Assembly (NCBI GenBank): GCA_020634755.1
Contig: JACKBC010000031.1
Location: 1-64,000, forward strand
DNA: 64,000 nt
Reading direction: 5' to 3'
DNA from: Caldilineaceae bacterium
GTDB taxonomy: Bacteria; Chloroflexota; Anaerolineae; Caldilineales; Caldilineaceae
The number at the start of each line of letters is the position of its first letter. Within the stretch, counting starts at the first letter, position 1. The translations under genes and the position numbers were made by a program. Positions 1-8,292 of the stretch are shown here, in pieces. The notes beneath the pieces were generated by a model that was given only the letters and a program-made list of their open reading frames with translations, searched no databases and was not told the origin of the DNA.

Positions 1-1
1 C

Positions 2-502
2 CCGCAAGTTAAACATGTTTATGATGAAATCCGGGCGGAACTGGGCTTTGGAATCGTGCCCAATTTATTCAAATCAATGGCAAGTCATCCAGGATTCTTA
101 GCGGCGCAATGGCAGAAATTCCGCGCGGTTGTATTGCAAGGGGAAGTGCCGCGCACGCTCAAAGAGATGATCGGCGTTGTCATTTCGCAGGCCAATGGCA
201 GCGAATATGCGCTGCGCGTGCATCTACACAGCCTGTCCGCATTGGGCATCAGCGAAGATATTTTGCAACTTTTGGTGCAAGATTTCGAGAGTTGCCCGCT
301 TCCCCAGCATCAAAAGGAAGCCATCCGCTTTGGCCTAGCCGCAGCCACCCGGCCGCGTTCAGTAGCGGAAGCTGATTATGCCCGCTTACATGAAATAGGG
401 TTGAGCCGCGCGGAGATCATGGAGTTGGTGGCCACCGCCAATCTGTTTGCGTCTGTAAATCAATATACCGATTCGATTATGTTGGAAATTGATCCCCTAT
501 GA
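2..502 (+). CDS. AhpD-like / carboxymuconolactone decarboxylase-family protein, 5'-partial
   Basis: The reading frame is open to the left edge of the window, so the true start is missing. The visible residues around DEIRAELGFGIVPNLF are typical of the peroxidase-related AhpD superfamily, and the rest is all-helical as expected. Members usually carry a CxxC plus His active site that reduces peroxides through a thiol relay. Here the equivalent stretch reads ANGSEYALRVH, so both cysteine positions appear to be Ser and Ala while the His remains. A peroxidase role is therefore doubtful. A GTG at 56 could be an internal start but the conserved N-terminus lies upstream of it. The stop overlaps the ATG of the histidine kinase by four bases (ATGA), which suggests translational coupling and a possible sensory or accessory role. 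Confidence 0.75.
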   Translation, partial: PQVKHVYDEIRAELGFGIVPNLFKSMASHPGFLAAQWQKFRAVVLQGEVPRTLKEMIGVVISQANGSEYALRVHLHSLSALGISEDILQLLVQDFESCPLPQHQKEAIRFGLAAATRPRSVAEADYARLHEIGLSRAEIMELVATANLFASVNQYTDSIMLEIDPL

Positions 503-1842
503 CGCACGAAGCAAATGGGGCTGAAGTTGACCAGCATTCGGACGATTATACCATCGCAAGCCACGGCTCTCCAGAATCATCAACCGCCCAAACCCGCGTA
601 CGCATACAGGCGCTCTCTAGCCGCATCCACATGCTCAATGAGTTTAGTACGCTCATCAATCGCACGTTGGAACTCGATGATATTATTCGGCTGGCCCGCC
701 AACAGGCCAAGTGGCTCATCGATTACGATTGTTGCTTCGTGGCGCTCTGTGAGCCCGGTCAGCCCGCTGATATTGGTGTACATATAAATTGGGATGAATT
801 TTTTGAAGGGACGGAAGCGGAAAGAAAAATCCAGCAAGAATTTGTACAACGTGTGTTGCAGCTGCGGCAGCCGCGGCTGTTTGACGGCGAAAGGACGCAA
901 GGATTAACGCACGCCTCCCAAATCATTATCCCCTTGGAAAGCGGCAATGAAGTATTAGGCCTTATCTACTTTTTGAGCCGGCAAAGCCATCTCTACACGT
1001 TAGAAGACGTGCGCATTGGCTTCCTGTTGGGAACGCAATTGGCGGGCGCCATTCGCAATGCCCAACGCTTTCACGAAATCAACGATCTGTACGCCAAGCT
1101 CGAAGACGCTTACACCAATCTGCAACGGGTCAAGCAGATGCAGGACGACCTAACGCACATGATTGTACACGATTTGCGCAATCCATTGGTCTCCATCATT
1201 ATGGCGATCCAATTGTTAGAGCGGCAATTGAACATAACGCACACGGCCATTAATTACACGCGTCCCATCCATTTGGCCAATATATCTGCACAGCGCATGA
1301 AAACCATGATCGAAGAGCTGCTGGATATCTCTAAGCTAGAAGCAGGTGAATTACAGCCGCAACTTGCCATCGTTAACCTACATGCGCTGCTGCAAGAGCA
1401 ACGCCGCCTCTATCATTTGCGGGCCGATGCCATGCAGAAACGTTTTTGGGCGGAGATTCCCACACAACTTTCGCCAATTGTAGGTGACGTTGAAATTTTA
1501 CGGCGGGTGTTGGACAACCTGCTAGATAACGCGTTTAAATATACCTGCGCACAAGGGCAAGTGGTTCTCTCCGCCATTCAGCATGATGCATATGTAGAAA
1601 TTGCGGTAGAGGACAATGGTCCCGCCATTCCAGCCGCACTATACGAAGATGTATTTCGTAAATTTTTCCAAGTGACCGACAAGCTAACGGCCTCTCAATT
1701 AAAGGGTAGTGGGCTAGGGCTCACCTTTTGTCGCCTGGCCGTTGAGGCGCACGGGGGACGAATCTGGCTGGAATCTGGCGCCCTGGGCGGCAATCGCTTT
1801 GTTTTCCGGCTGCCGTTGGGTAACTCGCGCACCGCCTCATAG
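499..1842 (+). CDS. GAF-domain sensor histidine kinase
   Basis: This is a cytosolic histidine kinase of 447 residues with no membrane segment. A GAF-like sensor domain occupies about residues 45-195, followed by a short coiled coil and the dimerisation/phosphoacceptor helix with HDLRNP (His near 224). The ATPase domain has an N-box ([10 protein letters not shown], near 345), a G1 box DNGPAIP that departs from the usual DxGxGIP, and a good G2 box (GSGLGLTFC). The start is an ATG overlapping the stop of the AhpD-like gene, so the two are probably co-translated. No response regulator is adjacent inside the window, so the partner is unknown. The 3' end overlaps the convergent CoA-transferase gene by six bases. 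Confidence 0.9.
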   Translation: MTHEANGAEVDQHSDDYTIASHGSPESSTAQTRVRIQALSSRIHMLNEFSTLINRTLELDDIIRLARQQAKWLIDYDCCFVALCEPGQPADIGVHINWDEFFEGTEAERKIQQEFVQRVLQLRQPRLFDGERTQGLTHASQIIIPLESGNEVLGLIYFLSRQSHLYTLEDVRIGFLLGTQLAGAIRNAQRFHEINDLYAKLEDAYTNLQRVKQMQDDLTHMIVHDLRNPLVSIIMAIQLLERQLNITHTAINYTRPIHLANISAQRMKTMIEELLDISKLEAGELQPQLAIVNLHALLQEQRRLYHLRADAMQKRFWAEIPTQLSPIVGDVEILRRVLDNLLDNAFKYTCAQGQVVLSAIQHDAYVEIAVEDNGPAIPAALYEDVFRKFFQVTDKLTASQLKGSGLGLTFCRLAVEAHGGRIWLESGALGGNRFVFRLPLGNSRTAS

Positions 1843-3180
1843 CAGTTCCTCAAAATGCGCCGTTGTTTGGCTCCGCACCGCATCCAGCGTCGCCCCCGGC
1901 ATAAGCTCAACCAAGGTCAGTCGCCCGTTTATAAAGCGAAAGACAGCCAGCTCTGTGATAATCGTTTCCACCGCCGCCATCGCGGTTAGCGGCAATGTGC
2001 ACGTGGGCACGATCTTGGCATCGCCGTTACGCGTGGTGTGCTCCATGGTGACAATCAGCCGCCGGGCGCCGGAAGCCAGATCCATGGCGCCACCCACCCC
2101 CAACAGCGGTTTGCCCGGCACGGCCCAATTGGCCAGATTGGCCTGCTCGTCCACCTGCAAACCGCCCATAATGGCCACATTAACGTGCCCGCCGCGGATC
2201 ATGGCAAATGAGGTCGCGCTATCAAAATAGCTGGCGCCGGGCAGCGCGGTCACCGGAATTTTGCCGGCGTTAATGGGATAGTCGAGCGCGCCGCCGCTTT
2301 CCGGCTCTGGCCCTACGCCCAGCATGCCGTTTTCAGAATGCAAAATAATACCGTGCGCGGGCGTAATCAAGTCTGCCACCAATGTAGGAATGCCCACGCC
2401 CAGGTTAACCACATCACCCGGCTGCAGTTCGGCCAGGGCGCGGCGGGCCATATGCATGCGCGCTGCGTCCACCTTCTTGCTGCTGCCCGCCACAGAGGCC
2501 GACGAACCAAGGTCGGCCAGCGTGACGTGCGCCTGTACCAGATAATCCACAAAGCAGCCCGGCGTGTGGATCTGATTGGGATCCAGCTGCCCCACCGGCA
2601 CAATCTCCTCGACTTCGGCGATCACCAGGTCAGCCGCCATGGCCATGGCCTGGTTAAAATTGTTCTCGGTCATGCGGTAGACCAGGTTGCCCGCGGTATC
2701 GGCCTGCCAAGCGCGCAACAGCGCCACATTGCCGCGCAGCGCCGGTTGAAACACATACTCTTGGCCGTTGATCATGCGGCTTTCGCGGCCTTGGGCAATC
2801 ACCGTACCGGCGGATGCACGCGTAAAAAAGCCGCCGATGCCAGCGCCGCCGGCCCGAATTGCCTCGGCCAGTGAGCCCTGCGGCAGCAGCTCAAACTCAA
2901 TGGCGCCCGATTGGGCAGCGGCCACCGCTTCGGGGTTGCTGGTAAAAAAGGAGCCAATGGCCTTCTTGATCTGCCCGTTGCGCAGCAAGCGGCCGCCCCC
3001 CAGCCCCGGTTCGCCCACATTGTTGGCCACATAGGTCAGGTCGCGCACAGGGGTCTCGGCCATGGCGTGCAGCAAATGCGTTGGATTGCCGGTCATACCA
3101 AAGCCGCCGACCAGAATCGTATCGCCCGCTTTGACGAGCGCAGCAGCTTGTTCGAGAGAGATTTGAGGTACGGTTTGCAT
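1837..3180 (-). CDS. fused 3-oxoacid (probably 3-oxoadipate) CoA-transferase, A+B subunits
   Basis: One chain holds both family I CoA-transferase halves. The N-terminal A half contains the [10 protein letters not shown] glycine-rich loop, and the C-terminal B half contains the [10 protein letters not shown] motif whose Glu (near residue 280) forms the acyl-CoA thioester intermediate. Fused enzymes of this type move CoA from succinyl-CoA to a 3-oxoacid. With pcaB, pcaF, pcaG and pcaH on the far side of the island, 3-oxoadipate is the likely substrate, but acetoacetate cannot be excluded. The start is placed at [11 protein letters not shown] (3180), where conservation begins. An in-frame ATG at 3219 would add 13 poorly conserved residues. 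The gene is separated from pcaF by the tRNA-Pro and the 15-kb insertion. Confidence 0.88.
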   Translation of the reverse strand: MQTVPQISLEQAAALVKAGDTILVGGFGMTGNPTHLLHAMAETPVRDLTYVANNVGEPGLGGGRLLRNGQIKKAIGSFFTSNPEAVAAAQSGAIEFELLPQGSLAEAIRAGGAGIGGFFTRASAGTVIAQGRESRMINGQEYVFQPALRGNVALLRAWQADTAGNLVYRMTENNFNQAMAMAADLVIAEVEEIVPVGQLDPNQIHTPGCFVDYLVQAHVTLADLGSSASVAGSSKKVDAARMHMARRALAELQPGDVVNLGVGIPTLVADLITPAHGIILHSENGMLGVGPEPESGGALDYPINAGKIPVTALPGASYFDSATSFAMIRGGHVNVAIMGGLQVDEQANLANWAVPGKPLLGVGGAMDLASGARRLIVTMEHTTRNGDAKIVPTCTLPLTAMAAVETIITELAVFRFINGRLTLVELMPGATLDAVRSQTTAHFEELL

Positions 3181-3253
3181 TGAATAATTCCACTCATCCG
3201 GTAAATTGTATTGGGCCAACGCGAGCGTCCAGCATTGGCAGACTATAATTTAT

Positions 3254-3332
3254 CAGTACACCGCAAAGTCTTGGCGATCTAGGCGGCGGCCTCGCTCGTT
3301 GAATCCGACGCTATCTGCCGGTGCGGTCTACT
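3254..3332 (+). repeat. dispersed intergenic repeat, family D copy 1
   Basis: This roughly 80-bp stretch shares GGCGATCTAGGCG, the block TTGAATCC and ACGCTATCT with copies at 28357-28440 and 58393-58474. The outer parts form a weak inverted repeat (ACCGC against GCGGT). No coding potential is seen. It lies between the CoA-transferase and the tRNA. Confidence 0.6.
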
Positions 3333-3474
3333 AATTATCCCCCAAGGCGCACGCGAAAGGAAAATCGCATCGAAATTAAACGCAGAAGCACCCGTTGCCT
3401 CTGGATTATGCTTCCCAAGCGGCGAAAGGTTTTGAAAGTTATTCTAGGTGTGATATACTTGGCTCGTTATACAT

Positions 3475-3551
<77 letters not shown>

Positions 3552-3562
3552 CTCGAGAAGAG

Positions 3563-3608
3563 ACCGCATTATCTGGTAAGGAATTATCAGAATGATGCGG
3601 TTTTTTCT
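3563..3608 (+). terminator. Rho-independent terminator after tRNA-Pro
   Basis: ACCGCAT pairs with ATGCGGT around an imperfect inner stem and is followed by a T6 run. It belongs to the element side of attL, so the element brings a terminator for the tRNA whose own one was displaced to attR. Confidence 0.8.
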
Positions 3609-3636
3609 TTGCTATCTGTGGAAGGGAAATAAAAAA

Positions 3637-3749
3637 CCATCGGCCTGTTACCGATGGTTGCATAAGCTATGGTATACTTTCGCCATTGCCGATGGTCCAA
3701 TCATCGGTAATCAAGCTCGTGAGTGTTACAGCACTGCACGGGCTTTTTA
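3637..3749 (+). terminator. tandem hairpins ending in a Rho-independent terminator
   Basis: CCATCGG and CCGATGG (3637-3657) form a tight hairpin, and a second GCCGATG/CATCGGT pair follows. The last stem, AGCTCGTG/CACGGGCT (3714-3744), is followed by a T run. No gene reads into it now, so it may be a second terminator for the tRNA transcript or a relic cut off by the IS. Confidence 0.55.
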
Positions 3750-3849
3750 TTTACCCTCAGTTCATTCGTCACAAGTTAAGCAAAATAGTGATCTGTCAAA
3801 TTCCGTCGAAAAGAGTGAAAATTTGTATTAGTCAACGACATGATGAAAT

Positions 3850-4800
3850 CTAGAATAGCCAGATTCGGTTAGCGAACTCATTGGGGGAAAGGCCAGCGAT
3901 AGGAAGCCCTTGATGAGGTCGGTCGTTATAGTCCATCAAGAATTGCGTTAAAAGAACGGCCAGTTCCTCGTCATCTTGCCACGTTTTGTCTCGCAGCCAT
4001 GCTTTGAGAGTACGGACAAAGCGTTCGGCAATGCCGTTAGACTGGGGACGATGCCGTGCGATCAGAACATGGATGAACTCCTCAGAACGTGCTAAGGTCT
4101 GGAATGCCGATGCCGTGAAATGCGTGCCGCGGTCAGTAATCAGGAAGAGCAATGCGGGTGGTAACAGATGTCTCAGGGCCTCAACGATCATCTCCGAGGT
4201 GACATTGGCACCAGCAACGAAGAGAGGCAGGCCCAAGCACTGACGAGTACAGTTGTCGGTAATGACCAAAATCGCAATCCAAGCCGTGACAAGCGGTAGT
4301 TGAGACCAACGCTGCCGAAGGGACAAACGCTGCTGCCGCCAGGTCTCATCGGCGGCCGCTCTTGCGACTAACGTTTCTGTTCGTTGTTGTCGAACGGCTC
4401 GCCAACAATCGGCTTGGGCTTTGCGTTCAGCTGGTGGGTCGCCTGAAGTGCTCTCTTTTTCGACACGACGCGCCCGTTTTAGCACTTGCCAGGCGGCATC
4501 TTCGACTTGACGTTGTTGCCGAACGACCCGTCGCTGGTCACCGAGCGCGGTTGCTTCCTGACGTAGTACGCGCCTTTCCTCCTTCAAGGAGCGTTCGAAT
4601 GGTGCTTCGTCTGCTGCTTCGACCCGCACGTTCGACACCTGTTGTTCGCGCGTGGCTTTGACGAATTCGAGCATGGCCTCTGTGTAATCTCGCTTTTCGT
4701 CGGCGAATACCTGTCCAGGCCATTGCCTTTCTGCTACCGACGCTTTCGGTTGCTCGATCACGAGTCGGCCTGAAGAACCACTGACAGCCGGCAGTTTCAC
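3850..4800 (-). CDS. IS transposase, DDE catalytic part (frame B)
   Basis: This frame carries the rve/RNase-H-like catalytic core. Reading upstream of the nominal GTG at 4800 gives VRTAEEPGQALNIDLCFVP, which is the usual entry to the core, so the frame has no natural start and depends on frameshifting from the upstream helix-turn-helix frame. The first Asp is in NIDLCF (just before 4800), the second in ITDRGTHF, and the Glu in GIAERFVRTL. A highly charged Arg/Glu-rich segment of well over 100 residues separates the first Asp from the second, which is much longer than in ordinary IS481 enzymes. The C-terminus (PHQGLPIAGLSPNEF) is typical. Confidence 0.8.
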   Translation of the reverse strand: MKLPAVSGSSGRLVIEQPKASVAERQWPGQVFADEKRDYTEAMLEFVKATREQQVSNVRVEAADEAPFERSLKEERRVLRQEATALGDQRRVVRQQRQVEDAAWQVLKRARRVEKESTSGDPPAERKAQADCWRAVRQQRTETLVARAAADETWRQQRLSLRQRWSQLPLVTAWIAILVITDNCTRQCLGLPLFVAGANVTSEMIVEALRHLLPPALLFLITDRGTHFTASAFQTLARSEEFIHVLIARHRPQSNGIAERFVRTLKAWLRDKTWQDDEELAVLLTQFLMDYNDRPHQGLPIAGLSPNEFANRIWLF

Positions 4801-4841
4801 CTCGATTGCGTGACTGGCCGGTACAAAACAGAGGTCGATAT

Positions 4842-5291
4842 TTAGGGCCTGTCCTGGCTCTTCCGCAGTGCGGACACTGGTTTCTGGCCCCCTTTTTTCG
4901 CCACACTCTTGGCTTCGGGCCAGAGTCCAGCGTCTTGTAGGATCCGTTTCACCGTGTTCGGGCTCGCCAACGGCACCCAGTTGTTCGCTTTGCTCAACTC
5001 GTCAGCGATTCGACGTTTGCCCCACGCCGGGTGCGTTTGTTTCAGCTCAACTACTTGCTTCTCTACTCCCTGTGGGGTTCGGTAGCGAGTATGAGGTGCT
5101 CGGCTTTTCGGCTCTTTTAGGCCAGCATAGCCATACGCCTCATAGCGCGGTTTCCATTTATAAAAGGTGCCCTCCGAGACTCGGGCTCGACCACAGGCTA
5201 CTTTGCGGTCTCCCGTCTCTTCCCAAGTCTCGAATAGCAGCCGCCTTTGTTGCTCGGTTGTTGCTGGAAAGTATGTCCGTTTTTTGCTCAT
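4842..5291 (-). CDS. IS transposase, DNA-binding part (frame A)
   Basis: The protein has 149 residues and two helix-turn-helix units. The first (about 10-60, with GRARVSEGTFYKWKPRYEAYG) recognises the IS ends, and the second (about 75-115, HPAWGKRRIADELS) is typical of the IS481/IS3 N-terminus. It ends in a stop shortly after an A6G5 run (4888-4898 on the other strand). A minus-one shift there would join it to the catalytic frame and give about 480 residues. The start ATG at 5291 lies about 36 bp inside the right terminal repeat. Confidence 0.8.
   Translation of the reverse strand: MSKKRTYFPATTEQQRRLLFETWEETGDRKVACGRARVSEGTFYKWKPRYEAYGYAGLKEPKSRAPHTRYRTPQGVEKQVVELKQTHPAWGKRRIADELSKANNWVPLASPNTVKRILQDAGLWPEAKSVAKKGGQKPVSALRKSQDRP
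4888..4898 (-). other. A6G5 slippery tract joining the two transposase frames
   Basis: On the coding strand the tract reads GCG AAA AAA GGG GGC. A minus-one shift here enters the VRTAEEPGQ frame. The phase is not that of a textbook A-AAA-AAG heptamer, so transcriptional slippage, an atypical ribosomal shift, an inactivating indel or a sequencing error are all possible. Confidence 0.5.
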
Positions 5292-5612
5292 GATTCTTGA
5301 TCATAGCCATTTTGGCCAAAATCACAATTTCATCATGTCGTTGACTAATACAAAAAGAGTGAAAATTTAAGGTAAATTGCCCTATTTGAGCGAAAAATCA
5401 CGTAAGGGTGGCGGGATCACTGGCTGTTTCAGATTGTCGATATTGATGATGTCCGCAAAACTAACAAAACTTATGCCAATCGCATCAAAATTTTAAGGCT
5501 GGAGCCCTATTTTGGCCTTGACAGATTGCAAAAAAGCTTAACTTGTGACCTATGCCCTCAGTTGTTAATGTGCAGACAGTCTACACCTGAATAAATGAAC
5601 CGTCAAACCGGT

Positions 5613-5882
5613 TCAACTTGTTAACCCTCTAGCCATTACCGCGGATAGTTGAGACTCCAAGCGCAATACCCGCCCCTCTAAGGCTTTGTGCTGGCCACTT
5701 AAGCCAAGTAGCTGCAAACGCAGCGCCTCAACGTCCAGATCGGCGTCTGTATCTTGCATACCCGCCCAAGCATTGTTAACCAACTTATTGATATATTCAC
5801 CCTGTTTGCGGCTGCTACCGGCCAATTCAATAAGTTTTTCTGTGATGCCATCTTCAACCATGACGGTTAAACGCTCACTCAT
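5613..5882 (-). CDS. small ribbon-helix-helix-like regulator with coiled-coil tail
   Basis: The protein has 89 residues. The N-terminal part (SERLTVMVEDGITEKL, then RKQGEYINKLV) fits a strand-helix-helix layout like MetJ/Arc repressors. Residues 45-85 are heptad-rich and probably coiled coil. It is transcribed divergently from the recombinase at 6069 across a 186-bp promoter region, the usual place for an element repressor. A ribosome site (AAGGGA) precedes the ATG. A weak hairpin GAACCG/CGGTTC overlaps its stop and may end transcription. Assignment rests on pattern only. Confidence 0.6.
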   Translation of the reverse strand: MSERLTVMVEDGITEKLIELAGSSRKQGEYINKLVNNAWAGMQDTDADLDVEALRLQLLGLSGQHKALEGRVLRLESQLSAVMARGLTS

Positions 5883-5983
5883 GCGTTAATTCCCTTCTAT
5901 GCGCAAATAATTTTGGCTCAAAAACATGTAGCCAGTATTGTAAATAAAAAGATTGTATTTGTCAATAGATAGAAAATTAATGC

Positions 5984-6036
5984 TTGACAAGTGACAAAAA
6001 TACCAGTATAATAGCTTTAGATAATTTATAGTTATC
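5984..6036 (+). promoter_or_regulatory. sigma-70-type promoter and operator-like palindrome for the left recombinase
   Basis: A perfect TTGACA (5984-5989) and a perfect TATAAT (6007-6012) are separated by 17 bp. Downstream, GATAA/TTATC (6020-6036) forms a small palindrome. TTGTCAA-like and TTGACAA motifs near the -35 region could be repressor half-sites. An AGGAG ribosome site sits at 6056-6060, eight bases before the ATG. Confidence 0.8.
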
Positions 6037-6068
6037 TTAGGCAAAAATAATTATCAGGAGATTGACCG

Positions 6069-7082
6069 ATGAACGCACTAACCACCATCAAAACCGAAAT
6101 CACCAGTGCCGCGACAATGGCGCTTGCTGGCCACGCCGCCAACCGCGCCGCCGCTGCCAATGTCTTTGCCGACTACATCAGCCGCAAAGCCGCCAACACG
6201 ATTAAAGCCCAAGGCTTTGACCTGGCTGTGTTTGCGCAGTTCCTGGGCAATGTCGGTATTGTGGTTGACGATCTGCAAAGCAATCCTGATTCATGGGAGG
6301 GGATGACTTGGGGCATTGTGGAAGCGTTCGTCAAATGGCAGCTTCAAGACGGCTACACAACGTCCAGCATTAACCGCCGCCTTTCCACGGTCAAAACCTA
6401 TGCCAAGCTCGCGACCAAAGCCGGTGCGCTGTCGGCTGAAGCGCTGGCGCTCATCAAAACCGTTTCGGGCTATGGCCAGAAAGAAGCAAAGCGCGTTAAT
6501 GAAAAGCGCCCAACCACCAGCAAAGGGACCAAGAAAGCCGCCGCTGTGGTCATCGATGATTCCATCGCCGCCCAGCTCAAAGCCCAGCCAGACAGCCCCC
6601 AAGGGCGACGCGATGCCTTGCTTATGGCCCTATTGCTTGACCACGGCTTGCGCGCCGGTGAAGTGGCGGCGCTACAGGTGAACAACTTTGACCTGAAAGC
6701 CGGTACAATGGTCTTTGACCGGCCCAAGGTGGGCAAGGTGCAGACGCATAAGCTATCAGCGGATACGCTGCGCGCGGTGCGCGCTTGGTTTGATTGTGGC
6801 GATTGCCCTGCTTTGGGTCCGCTCCTACGCCGTAGCCGCAAAGGTGGCCACTTAACCGGCTCTGGCATGTCTACCACTGCCATAAGCGAACGTGTGCGCT
6901 CATTGGGTGCTGAACTGGGGATAGATGGACTGTCAGCGCATGATTGCCGCCACTACTGGGCAACACATTGGGCGGGCAAGGTGGATGTATTCCGGCTGCA
7001 AGAGGCTGGGGGCTGGAATAGCCTGGCCATGCCACGGCGATATGTGGAACATGCCAAGATCGCTAATGAAGGGATGGCTTAG
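6069..7082 (+). CDS. tyrosine recombinase/integrase (left)
   Basis: This is a tyrosine recombinase of 337 residues that cuts and rejoins DNA through a covalent phosphotyrosine. A SAM-like core-binding domain occupies about residues 30-130 and a lysine-rich linker follows near 155-175. The catalytic domain shows Arg195 in HGLRAGEV, His291 and Arg294 in HDCRHYW, a Trp in GGWNS and Tyr325 in RRYVEHA. A consensus promoter and a good ribosome site precede it and a strong terminator follows, so it is a well-expressed single-gene unit. It may serve att recombination or resolve replicated multimers. The recombinase beside attR is the other candidate for integration. Confidence 0.92.
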   Translation: MNALTTIKTEITSAATMALAGHAANRAAAANVFADYISRKAANTIKAQGFDLAVFAQFLGNVGIVVDDLQSNPDSWEGMTWGIVEAFVKWQLQDGYTTSSINRRLSTVKTYAKLATKAGALSAEALALIKTVSGYGQKEAKRVNEKRPTTSKGTKKAAAVVIDDSIAAQLKAQPDSPQGRRDALLMALLLDHGLRAGEVAALQVNNFDLKAGTMVFDRPKVGKVQTHKLSADTLRAVRAWFDCGDCPALGPLLRRSRKGGHLTGSGMSTTAISERVRSLGAELGIDGLSAHDCRHYWATHWAGKVDVFRLQEAGGWNSLAMPRRYVEHAKIANEGMA

Positions 7083-7088
7083 ACAGAC

Positions 7089-7121
7089 AAAAAGACCTGG
7101 TCACAATGGCCAGGTCTTTTT
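7089..7121 (+). terminator. Rho-independent terminator after the left recombinase
   Basis: AAAGACCTGG pairs with CCAGGTCTTT around a short loop and runs into T5, immediately after the stop codon. It is nearly symmetrical and could work in both directions. Confidence 0.88.
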
Positions 7122-7296
7122 CATTGTAAGCCGATGTTAATATTTGCCCGTTGACATTGGCGTTGGCAAGACTTATCCTCTTTTTATTCCCTTCATTGCA
7201 ACCCAACCACACCCGAAGATTGAAAGTCATGCGCCAAGGTTTTTTGCTTATGGCTTTGGTGTACTGAAGTATTTTCGACAAGAAACAGGTGAAATT

Positions 7297-7332
7297 ATGA
7301 AAACAACTTTTTTTGTTTGGGCCAGGCCATGA
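7297..7332 (+). CDS. 11-residue leader ORF (MKTTFFVWARP)
   Basis: An ATG preceded by AGGTG with five bases spacing opens a frame of 11 codons whose TGA overlaps the ATG of the next gene (ATGA at 7329-7332). The layout suggests translational coupling of the following membrane peptide. It may simply be the real entry point for ribosomes. No homology can be judged at this length. Confidence 0.35.
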   Translation: MKTTFFVWARP

Positions 7333-7502
7333 TGCTTAACTTGCTATCATTGGCCCTGCTGTTTTGGACGTTTTTGAGCGTTCTTGGCTCTGGCTCGCTA
7401 GGATGGGCCGGTGCGCAGTCGTCATTTGTATTCTACATTGCCCTATCGGTAATACCTACTATGCTCGCCATCGCAGTGAATGGTATAGAAGCGAGAAAGT
7501 AG
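7329..7502 (+). CDS. small two-helix membrane protein, paralogue of 8085-8264
   Basis: This protein of 57 residues has two hydrophobic helices (about residues 2-20 and 30-50) and ends NGIEARK. The second helix (YIALSVIPTMLAIAVNG) resembles that of the product at 8085-8264 (LAIAVSVMPVMFAIAAE), so the two are probably duplicates flanking the anchored protein at 7509. The chosen ATG overlaps the stop of an 11-codon leader. A TTG at 7317 is also possible. Holin-like or immunity-like roles can be imagined but nothing in the sequence proves them. Confidence 0.55.
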   Translation: MMLNLLSLALLFWTFLSVLGSGSLGWAGAQSSFVFYIALSVIPTMLAIAVNGIEARK

Positions 7503-7508
7503 GGCGAC

Positions 7509-8030
7509 ATGAGACAGTTATTAATTGTTTTTCTTATATTGTTAACTCTGCTAGTTTTCTTTGCCGTCGTCAGCGACACGCCTCGCCGCAGCGGTGTACC
7601 GGTTCTACATAGCGCAGCCAGTGATACCGTCGCTAATAATGTCGATGTGATAGACAGTGTGCCAGAGTATGCCGAAAAGGTTTCACCGTACATGGAGGTT
7701 GTCAGCGTTGAGATTGAAGCGATGTCGCTCATGGTACTCTACCCTATGTTCGGCAACGAGAAGTGGTTATCGTCGGCGTCAAAGATAGCCGGAATTTTCG
7801 CAAAAGCGTTTGACCAAGCCACCGCAATTCGAGTGTCTAGTCAACTAAGCGGCGCACACAGAAAACTAGTTGGTGGCCTGCTGGACTGCAAGAACGGGTC
7901 TAGGCGCTTTGAGGCCGCTGCAAGGGCCGGCGACATGGCCGCTATGGACAGAGCAATCGCGCCGATGGAAACATGCGTTACAAAGCTCCAGATTGCTGCA
8001 AGCACCTTGGAAGCGATTAATGGCCAATGA
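7509..8030 (+). CDS. membrane-anchored extracytoplasmic protein of unknown function
   Basis: The product has 173 residues. Residues 3-21 (LLIVFLILLTLLVFFAVV) form one N-terminal anchor or uncleaved signal. The remainder is soluble, mainly helical, with two cysteines (CKNG and ETCVTK) that could form a disulfide outside the cell. It begins six bases after the upstream small membrane gene and is followed by its paralogue, so the three form one unit. I do not recognise a family. Confidence 0.6.
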   Translation: MRQLLIVFLILLTLLVFFAVVSDTPRRSGVPVLHSAASDTVANNVDVIDSVPEYAEKVSPYMEVVSVEIEAMSLMVLYPMFGNEKWLSSASKIAGIFAKAFDQATAIRVSSQLSGAHRKLVGGLLDCKNGSRRFEAAARAGDMAAMDRAIAPMETCVTKLQIAASTLEAINGQ

Positions 8031-8084
8031 TGGCCGGATAAAAACAGACCCCAATCACCATCATTCAATAGAGACAGTTGTATC

Positions 8085-8264
8085 ATGTTCAACAGATTTC
8101 TTTGGCAATGCGTCATCATTATGCAGTTCATATCGTGGCTAATATTCTGGTCGATGTTTTTCTTGCCTGGTAGTACATTTCAGGAACAAACTACCATCTT
8201 GTTAGCCATCGCAGTATCGGTGATGCCGGTCATGTTCGCGATTGCAGCAGAGAAAGCCGGATAA
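8085..8264 (+). CDS. small two-helix membrane protein, paralogue of 7329-7502
   Basis: A frame of 59 residues starts MFNRFLWQCVIIM and ends AAEKAG. It has two hydrophobic helices (about 5-28 and 36-54). Its second helix and the basic/acidic C-terminus resemble the product of 7329-7502. It lies 54 bp after the 173-residue anchored protein and ends 29 bp before the convergent minus-strand operon. No strong ribosome site is visible. The similarity to its neighbour is the main reason for calling it. Confidence 0.5.
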   Translation: MFNRFLWQCVIIMQFISWLIFWSMFFLPGSTFQEQTTILLAIAVSVMPVMFAIAAEKAG

Positions 8265-8292
8265 AACCGCAATCCACCGCGCAGGGGCGCCG

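Larger units (their letters stand above)
3825..5351 (-). mobile_element. insertion sequence with split DDE transposase (IS481/IS3-like)
   Basis: The ends are a 25-bp perfect inverted repeat beginning GTATTAGTCAACGACATG (3825-3849 and 5327-5351). A 16-bp direct repeat AAAAGAGTGAAAATTT flanks it at 3809-3824 and 5353-5368 and reads as the target-site duplication. Such a long duplication fits IS481-type elements (known for up to about 15 bp) better than IS3. The two transposase frames fill the inside. The IS sits inside the tRNA-Pro element, between attL and the first recombinase, so it arrived later. Confidence 0.88.

Noticed and set aside
4888..4898. A canonical minus-one ribosomal frameshift heptamer in the IS
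   Set aside because: The A6G5 run is in a phase that does not give a standard X-XXY-YYZ heptamer, so I report only a slippery tract.
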